A program made the position numbers and the translations under genes. From Nitratiruptor sp. (GTDB lineage: Bacteria; Campylobacterota; Campylobacteria; Campylobacterales; Nitratiruptoraceae), in assembly GCA_015494505.1 (NCBI GenBank), contig WGBB01000229.1, positions 1 through 19,505 of the forward strand: 19,505 bases of DNA, in the 5' to 3' direction. The first letter of the stretch is position 1, and each line of letters starts with the position of its first letter. The notes below the pieces were generated by a model, which saw only the letters and a list, made by a program, of their open reading frames with translations, had not been told where the DNA came from and searched no databases. This document shows positions 13,928-19,505 of the stretch, piece after piece.

Positions 13928-15446
13928 AAGGAAGATGGAAGATTTTTGCGTAGAGCGTGAAATTTTCCATCACCTTCTTGCCGTAGTGCCTGTTTTGGCC
14001 CGAAGGGTTGAGCTCCATCGCAAGCATAGGATCGTATTTGCAAAAAAGATCGATGAGATTGCGTCTGGTAAATCCGATGCCTGCATTGTATGCGTAGGCG
14101 ATGAGCAGCGGATGTGCAAGATGGCGCTCTAAGTAATCGAGATGGTGATTTGCAAAGCGCACCGCCACATCCTCTTCGAACATCGAATCTAGATCAAAAT
14201 CGCTCACATTCAGCTCTTTGGCCGTATGGCGCGCCAAAAAGGGCATAAACTGCAACGGTCCCAGAGCGTAGGAGTAGGAGATGGTGCCCGGGATGAAGAG
14301 GGATTCTTGGCGTGCAAGCGCATAGAGTAAAATTTTTCTTGATGTGTTGGTATCACCCAGGAGCTCTTCGTAGGGTGTGATGAGATACTCTTTTTTGTAG
14401 CCATCCATTTTTGTTCGGACGATGGCATACAGAGGCGCTCCCTCGATATTGTCAAATCTCTTCACAAGAGCTGGAAGGTCGGTTTTTTTGGCTTTTCGAA
14501 TGAGTTTGTAGAGCCTTGCGGCCTCGAAGGGGTCGCTGAGATTGAGATCGCTATGGCCTCGGGGTGAGAGCAAGGCGAAGCTTTGGAGGGGCTTTTTGAG
14601 CTTTTCAGCGGCCAAAATCTTGTAGATATCGACGCCGGGAGTCGCCAGAATATCATTAAGATGGCTGCTGTCGTGCGTGGTGCGATAGAGCCAGTAGCGC
14701 GCACGGTTCTTGTGGCGGCGTTTTTTGGCTTTGGCAAGGGAAGCTCGCAAAAATTTGCCCGCCAGGGAGTCAAAATCGTGCTTTATGGCGTAGATGGCTA
14801 TCCAAAAGTTGGTCTGGGCGTCGAGGGTGTCGGGATCGAGCATAAAGAGGTTGTAGCCGATGTTGTTGAGATCTTCGAGCACGATATGGCGCACGAAAGA
14901 GCGAAATCGCCAGGATTTGGCGAAGCGGCGCATCGTATCCATATCTATTTCGTAGTTGAAGAAGCGGGCGCGATTATTCCAGCCGGCTGCGTTGAAGTAA
15001 GAGAGAAAATCGGTTTGGAGCGCACCGAAAAAGGGGTACTTGGCAGCAAGAGGTTGTAGCTTTTTGGCGATGGGAAACGCGGCGATCTTATGAAGCAACT
15101 CTTTACGCTCACTAAGTGGCAGCTGCAAAAATTTGGCCACGGAGATGGAGGCAGCGATGCAGGAGGGATCTTGGTCTGCAAGCTTCTGGGCTTTCATAGT
15201 GAGGCACTCCACGATGTGCGAGATGTTTGCATCGCCTCTTTTTTGCGCGTAGCGGCGTAAAATCTTGCGATTGACGTGGTAACTCAGCTCCAGGGCTTTT
15301 TGGGCCTGGGCGGGGGTGATGTTTTGATCGAGGTAGCGCCAGATGTAAAAATCTCTTTCGATGCTTCTGGGTTTAGAGGCCAAAAAATCGAGGGTGATTT
15401 GGTGCCCAAAAAGAAAAAGGGGCAAAAGAAGCAGCAGAAGCCTCAT
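13848..15446 (-). CDS. slt: Soluble lytic murein transglycosylase (Slt family)
   Basis: Periplasmic enzyme cleaving the MurNAc-GlcNAc bond of peptidoglycan to give 1,6-anhydro products. The 532-aa product starts with a signal peptide (MRLLLLLLPLFLFG). A long alpha-helical superhelix region (about 30-365) is followed by the catalytic domain: LARQESLF with catalytic Glu381, SYALGPLQFMP (392-402) and IAYAYNAGIGFTRR (449-462). The start overlaps the yggT stop (ATGA). The last 26 or so codons, after LYAKIFHLP, overlap the convergent lipoprotein gene and may be a non-conserved extension. Confidence 0.95.
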   Translation of the reverse strand: MRLLLLLLPLFLFGHQITLDFLASKPRSIERDFYIWRYLDQNITPAQAQKALELSYHVNRKILRRYAQKRGDANISHIVECLTMKAQKLADQDPSCIAASISVAKFLQLPLSERKELLHKIAAFPIAKKLQPLAAKYPFFGALQTDFLSYFNAAGWNNRARFFNYEIDMDTMRRFAKSWRFRSFVRHIVLEDLNNIGYNLFMLDPDTLDAQTNFWIAIYAIKHDFDSLAGKFLRASLAKAKKRRHKNRARYWLYRTTHDSSHLNDILATPGVDIYKILAAEKLKKPLQSFALLSPRGHSDLNLSDPFEAARLYKLIRKAKKTDLPALVKRFDNIEGAPLYAIVRTKMDGYKKEYLITPYEELLGDTNTSRKILLYALARQESLFIPGTISYSYALGPLQFMPFLARHTAKELNVSDFDLDSMFEEDVAVRFANHHLDYLERHLAHPLLIAYAYNAGIGFTRRNLIDLFCKYDPMLAMELNPSGQNRHYGKKVMENFTLYAKIFHLPFSLTESLDRLKPLCRTLRSQTPGAKF

Positions 15447-15745
15447 CCAGCGAGCCTGTAGGCGAGCTGTAGCATCAAACGCACGAAAAACATATCGAAA
15501 AACTGCAAAGCGATGATGAGAATCAAAGGCGCTAGGTCGATACCGCCGATGACCGTGGGAATGTAGCGGCGTATCCAGGCATAGACAGGCTCCGTGAGAC
15601 GATAGAGGGTCTGGACGATGGGGTTGTAGGGATCTGGGCGCACCCAGCTAATGAGCGCGGCGATGATGACGACCCAGATGTAGATGTTGATCACCATATG
15701 GATGATTTGTGCCAAGGCTTGCAAGAATGTGGCTAACACTATCAT
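15443..15745 (-). CDS. yggT: YggT family membrane protein
   Basis: 100-aa inner-membrane protein with two hydrophobic hairpins (about residues 5-37 and 70-95). Between them is the family segment ISWVRPDPYNPIVQTLYRLTEP, then YAWIRRYIP. Its biochemical role is not firmly established; the family has been linked to osmotic stress and cell-division contexts. It overlaps gltX at its start and slt at its stop, each by ATGA, so all three genes are translationally coupled. Confidence 0.93.
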   Translation of the reverse strand: MIVLATFLQALAQIIHMVINIYIWVVIIAALISWVRPDPYNPIVQTLYRLTEPVYAWIRRYIPTVIGGIDLAPLILIIALQFFDMFFVRLMLQLAYRLAG

Positions 15746-17037
15746 CGTAGCACCTCTTTGATGTGGTCTTTGAGATAGGGGTAGAGCACGGAGATTTCTG
15801 GACCGTGTTGGGCACCTGTAAGCAGAATGCGCAACGGCTTGAAAAAGCGCTTGCCTTTGAGACCGCTTTGCTCCATAAGCTCTTTTTTGAATGCATCGAA
15901 ATTATCCTGAAGTTCCATACCTAGGATGATATCTTTTAATATGAGAGCCTCTTTTTCAAACTCGCTGAAATCGCGCTCTTTGCTAAAGATCGCATCGAGC
16001 TTGGCTTTGATCTCTTTGAGGGTGCTTGCCTCTTCGAGATAGATGCGCGCAAGTCCCGCAAGACTTGGATGGATCCCCAAAGCTTTCGCAAGCTCCGCAT
16101 CACTGAGGTGTTTAAGATGCTCGCGATTGATGAAGCGCAGTTTCTCGATATCGAACTTGGCGGGCGCTTTGGAGATGTTTTGTAGATCGAACCACGCTAT
16201 CGCTTCATTGAGCGTAAAGATCTCTTTGGGTGTTTTGTTGCCAAGCAGTATCAGATAGTTGGCGATCGCCTGGGGCAAGAAACCCTCTTCCAAGAGCCAC
16301 TTGACGCTGGAGGCTTTATCGCGCTTGCTCATCTTCTTGCCGTCACTACTGAGGATGATGGGTAGGTGCGCGTAGGCGATCTCTTTGTCATAACCCAGCA
16401 TCCTTCGCACGTGAATCTGCTTGGGTGTGTTGCTTACGTGGTCTTCGCCGCGGATGACGAGGGAGATGTCGTAGAGCATATCGTCTACGGCACAGGCGAA
16501 GTTGTAGGTGGGGCGGCCGTCTTGGCGAAGAATGACGAAGCTGTCCACTTCGTTGGGAGCGAAGGTGAGCTTGCCTTTGATGATGTCGTCGAATGTGATG
16601 TCGGCCTGGGGCTTTTTGATACGCACCACAAAAGGTTTGCCTCGCTTTTTGGCCTCTTCGATGGTGATATGTTCGCACTTGCCGCTGTAGCGGTAGGGAC
16701 GCTTTTGCTCTTTGGCTTTTTGGCGTTCGGCTTCGAGCTCTTCAGGCGTACAAAAGCAGGCGAAGGCTTTGCCTTCTTCTAGAAGTTTGGCTGCGAAATT
16801 TTGATGGAACGAAAAGTTGGCGCTTTGGTAGACCACCTCATCGTAGGTGATGCCAAAGATATCCAATATCTGCAGTATTTCTCGGTCTTTTCCTTCGATA
16901 TTGCGCTCGATATCGGTATCCTCTATGCGGATGATGAAGCGCTCGCCGCGCTGTTTTGCTACAATAAAGTTCAAAATCGCCACACGCAGGTTGCCTATGT
17001 GCATATCGCCTGTGGGGCTTGGAGCGAATCGCAGCAT
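15742..17037 (-). CDS. gltX2: Glutamyl-tRNA synthetase, GltX2 type
   Basis: Class I synthetase of 431 aa. The signature is the variant HIGN (residues 13-16, in RFAPSPTGDMHIGNLR) with KMSKR at 235-239. The zinc ligands Cys94, Cys96, Cys121 and His123 keep the spacing known for E. coli GluRS. The N-terminus MLRFAPSPTGDMHIGN matches, from memory, Helicobacter GluRS2, which specialises in mischarging tRNA(Gln) for later amidation; the canonical GltX1 starts differently. A separate gltX1 and gatCAB elsewhere in the genome are therefore predicted. I chose the ATG at 17037 because GGGAGG lies 4 bases upstream. The reading frame stays open much further upstream, but only across psd. Confidence 0.95.
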   Translation of the reverse strand: MLRFAPSPTGDMHIGNLRVAILNFIVAKQRGERFIIRIEDTDIERNIEGKDREILQILDIFGITYDEVVYQSANFSFHQNFAAKLLEEGKAFACFCTPEELEAERQKAKEQKRPYRYSGKCEHITIEEAKKRGKPFVVRIKKPQADITFDDIIKGKLTFAPNEVDSFVILRQDGRPTYNFACAVDDMLYDISLVIRGEDHVSNTPKQIHVRRMLGYDKEIAYAHLPIILSSDGKKMSKRDKASSVKWLLEEGFLPQAIANYLILLGNKTPKEIFTLNEAIAWFDLQNISKAPAKFDIEKLRFINREHLKHLSDAELAKALGIHPSLAGLARIYLEEASTLKEIKAKLDAIFSKERDFSEFEKEALILKDIILGMELQDNFDAFKKELMEQSGLKGKRFFKPLRILLTGAQHGPEISVLYPYLKDHIKEVLR

Positions 17038-17062
17038 TGCCTCCCTTTGTTTGGTTTGTGCT

Positions 17063-17068
17063 ATTGTA
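17063..17068 (-). promoter_or_regulatory. Candidate -10 box of the gltX2-yggT-slt operon
   Basis: Minus-strand TACAAT (TATTACAATAGC), about 26 bases before the gltX2 ATG. It lies one base from the psd -10 box on the other strand, in a 57-bp divergent gap. Confidence 0.5.
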
Positions 17069-17069
17069 A

Positions 17070-17075
17070 TATAAT
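17070..17075 (+). promoter_or_regulatory. Candidate -10 box of the psd operon
   Basis: TATAAT in TTGTAATATAATTTG, 19 bases before the GTG start of psd. This implies a short leader of about 13 bases containing the ribosome-binding site AGGA (17086-17089). Confidence 0.5.
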
Positions 17076-17094
17076 TTGCCGTAAAAGGAAAAGA

Positions 17095-17907
17095 GTGAAG
17101 AAGCGCCTTGTTACCAACATTATCTCTCGAGGATTCGGCAAATTTGCCAGCCACAGATTCCACCCGACACTCCAAAAATTTATCAACCGCTCCTATGTGC
17201 GCCTGATGGGATTGGATATGCGAGAATTCGCCGCTCCCGAGAGCTATGAGAGTCTCAATGCGCTCTTTACGAGAGCTCTTATAAAAGAGCGCACTCTCGA
17301 GGAGGATCTCATCTCGCCTACCGACTCGCTGGTCACGGAGTGTGGGAGAGTAGAGGGCAAGAGAGCTCTGCAAATAAAGGGAATGGCATATAATGTAGAT
17401 GAGCTCTTGCGAGAATGCGATGCTAGCACCGTTTACGACGGCACCTACGTCAATCTTTATCTCTCTCCACGCGACTATCACCGCTATCACGTACCGGTGG
17501 ATATGCGAGTGCGACGGGTAGTGCATATCCCCGGCAAGCTCTATCCCGTGAATCTGCGGTATCTGCGCAAAAAGCTGGATCTCTTTATAGAAAACGAGCG
17601 TGTGATCCTCGAGTGTGAGACTTTGGCGGGAGGGCGCTTTTTCATCGTGCTGGTGGGGGCTCTCAATGTAGGTAAGATGACGCTTGTTTTTGAGAGCCGC
17701 ATCGAGACCAACCACACTCGCGAAGTGGCGGTGTATGAGTATGAAGATCTCTTTTTGCAAAAAGGGGATCTCTTGGGCTATTTCAAAATGGGCTCGACGG
17801 TGCTGCTCTTTTTTGAGCCTGGGCTGTGCGAGCTGGTAATCCATCCCGGAGTGCAGGTGCGCTACGGGCAAAAAATAGGAGTGCTGTATGAAAAACAATC
17901 TCAATGA
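17095..17907 (+). CDS. psd: Phosphatidylserine decarboxylase proenzyme
   Basis: Makes phosphatidylethanolamine from phosphatidylserine at the inner membrane. The proenzyme self-cleaves to form a pyruvoyl group. The 270-aa product has Asp77 in SPTDSLV, the histidine motif SPRDYHRYHVPVD (125-137), and the self-cleavage site KMGSTVLLFFEPG with cleavage expected between Gly233 and Ser234. It reads MGST where many family members have LGST. The start is GTG at 17095 (MKKRLVTN), chosen because AAAAGGAAAA precedes it and because upstream in-frame sequence lies inside gltX2. The downstream 97-aa gene overlaps its end by 20 bases. Confidence 0.96.
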   Translation: MKKRLVTNIISRGFGKFASHRFHPTLQKFINRSYVRLMGLDMREFAAPESYESLNALFTRALIKERTLEEDLISPTDSLVTECGRVEGKRALQIKGMAYNVDELLRECDASTVYDGTYVNLYLSPRDYHRYHVPVDMRVRRVVHIPGKLYPVNLRYLRKKLDLFIENERVILECETLAGGRFFIVLVGALNVGKMTLVFESRIETNHTREVAVYEYEDLFLQKGDLLGYFKMGSTVLLFFEPGLCELVIHPGVQVRYGQKIGVLYEKQSQ

Positions 17908-18181
17908 AGAGGTCCGACCCGAAGATATCCTCATCGTCGAAGCCGAAATCGTGCCCGATGGACTAGGTGGCTGGATGATTCGCTGCCGCAATACCGAAAA
18001 CGGCGAAGAGCGCTACTGCAAAAGCATCGAAGAGTATAGCGATTTTTTAAACGAGTGCGTCTATGCAACGAAAAAGAGCAACTTCCAGGCTGTCTGGCTC
18101 GAATCGCCTAAAGCTACTCCCGCGATGATAGCGGATGTGCGCGCGAAGCTGATGGAGTTTTACGAGAAGATGGGCAGCTGA
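17888..18181 (+). CDS. Conserved-looking hypothetical protein (97 aa)
   Basis: Unrecognised acidic, soluble protein with no signal peptide or membrane helix. Notable segments are ILIVEAEIVPDGLGGWMIRC, an N-terminal beta-rich part with two cysteines nearby (one in MIRCR, one in ERYCKS), and a helical C-terminus (AMIADVRAKLMEFYEKMGS). The start is ATG at 17888, with AGGAG 6 bases upstream inside the psd 3' end, so it is very likely cotranslated with psd. Its TGA ends at 18181, and the stop codon of the convergent rhodanese gene begins at the next base. No function is proposed. Confidence 0.8.
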   Translation: MKNNLNEEVRPEDILIVEAEIVPDGLGGWMIRCRNTENGEERYCKSIEEYSDFLNECVYATKKSNFQAVWLESPKATPAMIADVRAKLMEFYEKMGS

Positions 18182-18682
18182 TTACTCCCCGCCGTAGGGG
18201 AGTTTCGCCTTTTTCCAGGCCAAAAAGCCGCCTTCGACGTTGTAGACCTTGGCAAATCCTTTTTTGGCCAAGAGATTTGCCGCGTATTGGCTGCGTGCAC
18301 CTGTACGACAGATGAGCAAAATAGGATGGTTGCCTGCGAGCTTGAGCAGTTTTGCCACATCTTCGGCGAAGTGCTTATTTTCGATGGGTGTGATGTTATA
18401 GACCTTATGGGCATCGAGAGCACTCTTTTTCTCTTTTTTTGCCAGATTGTAGCGAAGCTGGAGCGCTTTTGGCTTGTAGCTGTAGTCAAAGACGGGAATA
18501 CTCACAGCTCCCAGAGCGTGTCCTGCATAGATGTACTCTGCAGGTGTGCGCACATCAATGAGGATAGCACCTTTTTGTACCATTTCGTAAGCCTCTTGGA
18601 CACTAAGGTCGTCTTCGTAGTATATCTCATCGGCGAAGAGTCCAAGAGCCAGCAAAAAAAGAATCACAAAAATCCTCTTCAT
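18182..18682 (-). CDS. Secreted rhodanese-like sulfurtransferase
   Basis: 166 aa. A signal peptide (MKRIFVILFLLALGLFA, cleavage probably before Asp18) leads a single rhodanese domain: ILIDVRTPAEYIYAGHALGAVSIP, then the catalytic loop LLICRTGARSQYAA with Cys125, and the closing VYNVEGGFLAWKKA. It would act in the periplasm, transferring sulfane sulfur (thiosulfate, polysulfide or an unknown acceptor). The CRTGARS loop is typical of thiosulfate-sulfurtransferase types, but the substrate is not provable here. The start ATG at 18682 has AAGGATGG upstream. It is divergent from the porin gene, and the Fur-type box lies 90 bases upstream. Confidence 0.92.
   Translation of the reverse strand: MKRIFVILFLLALGLFADEIYYEDDLSVQEAYEMVQKGAILIDVRTPAEYIYAGHALGAVSIPVFDYSYKPKALQLRYNLAKKEKKSALDAHKVYNITPIENKHFAEDVAKLLKLAGNHPILLICRTGARSQYAANLLAKKGFAKVYNVEGGFLAWKKAKLPYGGE
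18184..18214 (+). terminator. Probable terminator of the psd operon, embedded in the rhodanese gene end
   Basis: ACTCCCC, a 6-base loop (GCCGTA) and GGGGAGT form a perfect 7-bp stem at 18184-18203. On the plus strand TTTCGCC and then TTTTT (18210-18214) follow. The T-run is delayed, so strength is uncertain. The stem is also the last codons of the convergent rhodanese gene, and the minus strand has no T-tract after it. Confidence 0.42.
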
Positions 18683-18731
18683 CCACCATCCTTTTTTTGC
18701 AAAAAGCTTAGCAATTACAAACTTAAAATAA

Positions 18732-18737
18732 GTTATA
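18732..18737 (-). promoter_or_regulatory. Candidate -10 box of the rhodanese gene
   Basis: Minus-strand TATAAC in CACAAGTATAACTTATTT, about 50 bases before the ATG at 18682. The surrounding GTTAT-N7-ATAAC (18732-18748) is a small inverted repeat that could also bind a regulator. Confidence 0.35.
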
Positions 18738-18772
18738 CTTGTGATAACAAAAAGAGCGGCTAATAGTAAAAA

Positions 18773-18787
18773 TGATAATGATTATCA
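18773..18787. promoter_or_regulatory. Fur-type operator (perfect 7-1-7 box)
   Basis: TGATAATGATTATCA is an exact inverted repeat of TGATAAT around a single G. It matches the 7-1-7 Fur consensus at every arm position. It lies in the 177-bp gap between the divergent rhodanese and porin genes. Its centre is about 40 bases upstream of the porin -10 box and about 45 bases upstream of the rhodanese -10 box, so it could serve either gene, more likely the porin. Confidence 0.8.
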
Positions 18788-18816
18788 ATTTAAGAACACC
18801 ATAAGCTTTTTTGCTC

Positions 18817-18822
18817 TATTAT
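18817..18822 (+). promoter_or_regulatory. Candidate -10 box of the porin gene
   Basis: TATTAT in TTTTTTGCTCTATTATTC, with a T-rich run in place of a -35 element. It sits 38 bases upstream of the porin ATG. The ribosome-binding candidate AGGGAG (18841-18846) is 13 bases before the ATG, a rather long spacing. Confidence 0.5.
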
Positions 18823-18859
18823 TCTGTGAACATTCCTTATAGGGAGAACAGAAGTCAAA

Positions 18860-19505
18860 ATGAAAAAATTGCTCATTCTCGCTCCTTTGGCGAGTATGCT
18901 CTTTGCGCAGGAGTCGTTGCGCACAAGTTTGGGAAAAGATGTGTATGCGCAGCATATGCGCGGCGAAGTGCGTGCAGGCTGGATAGAAGCGAGCGGTAGT
19001 GACGCGACCTTTGCGCTAGGTGGACATATCCATTTCAATACACCAAGTTGGCATAGACTGCAAGCGGGTCTGGGTTTTTATACCGTCAACGATTTTGGCC
19101 TCGGGCCCAAAGATGCCAACGAGGATTTCTTCGGTATTGATAAAAAGGGTTACACCTTCGTCAGTGAAGCCTATGTGGAGTATCGCGGCAAATGGGATAT
19201 CAAAATAGGGCGCCAAAATCTCGAAACCCCACACGCAGATAGCGACGATATCCGTATGGTGCCCAACTACTTTGAAGCTGCGGTTGCACGAGGTGAGCTT
19301 GGGAGTGCGTATATCGAGGCCGGTTACATCACCCGAATGGGTGGCTGGGAAAACGGCGGCAAGCCTGCCAAATTTGTGCGGCTAGGTGAAGTGTTCGGTA
19401 TAGTACAAAAAACAGACGGTGCTGCGTATGTGGGGCTGCAAACAAACATCGCTTCTATAGATGTACAGGCTTGGGGATACCATATGGTAGATGTAGCCAA
19501 TGTTC
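18860..19505 (+). CDS. OprD-family outer membrane porin, 3' end outside window
   Basis: The visible 215 residues start with a signal peptide (MKKLLILAPLASMLFA, cleavage before Gln17). They continue with the alternating hydrophobic/polar strands of a beta-barrel. The family hallmark IKIGRQNLETPHADSDDIRM, followed by VPNYFEA (about residues 113-139), matches the OprD pattern GRQ ... DSR-x-P-x-FE. Such porins let small solutes cross the outer membrane with varied selectivity; in this phylum they are often abundant surface proteins. The substrate is unknown. The upstream perfect Fur box suggests iron-dependent expression. OprD-family porins are usually about 400 residues, so about half is missing. 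Confidence 0.9.
   Translation, partial: MKKLLILAPLASMLFAQESLRTSLGKDVYAQHMRGEVRAGWIEASGSDATFALGGHIHFNTPSWHRLQAGLGFYTVNDFGLGPKDANEDFFGIDKKGYTFVSEAYVEYRGKWDIKIGRQNLETPHADSDDIRMVPNYFEAAVARGELGSAYIEAGYITRMGGWENGGKPAKFVRLGEVFGIVQKTDGAAYVGLQTNIASIDVQAWGYHMVDVANV

Noticed and set aside
17038..17991. N-terminal extension of gltX2 by 318 codons
   Set aside because: The frame is open but runs antisense through psd, has no synthetase similarity, and the ATG at 17037 has GGGAGG and the canonical GluRS start.
18732..18748. GTTAT-N7-ATAAC as a second Fur operator
   Set aside because: The arms are only 5 bp and the spacing does not fit 7-1-7; kept only as a remark on the rhodanese promoter.
1..19505. CRISPR array, tRNA/rRNA, insertion sequence, toxin-antitoxin or prophage genes
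   Set aside because: No direct-repeat array, cloverleaf, transposase motif or short toxin-like pair was seen on either strand; gene content is core-like with intact frames.

Overview
The window looks like ordinary chromosome from a Campylobacterota (epsilonproteobacterial) species. The grounds are: a GltX2-type glutamyl-tRNA synthetase followed by yggT and slt; the order mobB-fbp-(63-aa Cys protein)-metG-(Mur-like protein), which as I recall is the order in Campylobacter jejuni; a CheB without a receiver domain; T-rich promoters with a TATAAT/TACAAT -10 and no clear -35; and very tight gene packing. Base composition looks roughly balanced by eye (not counted). I see no tRNA, rRNA, insertion sequence, CRISPR array or prophage gene, and no intergenic gap above about 180 bases.

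Layout. (1) Positions 1-1144, minus: ybeY followed by a CaCA-family Na+/Ca2+ exchanger that runs off the left edge. (2) 1189-5162, plus: a chemoreceptor with a periplasmic nitrate/nitrite-sensing-type domain, then cheB and cheR joined by ATGA overlaps, then queC, which starts inside cheR. (3) 13352-5146, minus: a co-directional run mobB, fbp, 63-aa Cys protein, metG, degenerate Mur-ligase-like protein, ChaA-type cation antiporter, TRAP-type solute-binding lipoprotein and APC permease, with gaps of 12 nt or less or overlaps. (4) 13436-13927, plus: a small lipoprotein gene. (5) 17037-13848, minus: gltX2-yggT-slt, coupled by ATGA overlaps. (6) 17095-18181, plus: psd and a 97-aa hypothetical, divergent from gltX2 across a 57-bp gap. 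(7) 18682-18182, minus: a secreted rhodanese. (8) 18860 to the right edge, plus: the 5' part of an OprD-family porin behind a perfect Fur-type operator.

How the genes fit together. Region 2 is a self-contained sensory adaptation unit (receptor, methyltransferase, methylesterase). Regions 3 and 5 mix housekeeping functions (two aminoacyl-tRNA synthetases, gluconeogenic FBPase, molybdopterin-guanine dinucleotide support, cell-wall turnover) with an accessory ion/solute transport tail. The right edge suggests an iron-responsive outer-membrane porin next to a periplasmic sulfurtransferase. I did not find a clearly new multi-gene system. The best leads are the solute-binding lipoprotein coupled to an APC permease, the P-loop-less Mur-like protein, the Fur operator at the porin, the overlapping divergent gltX2/psd promoters, and the two unrecognised small proteins.
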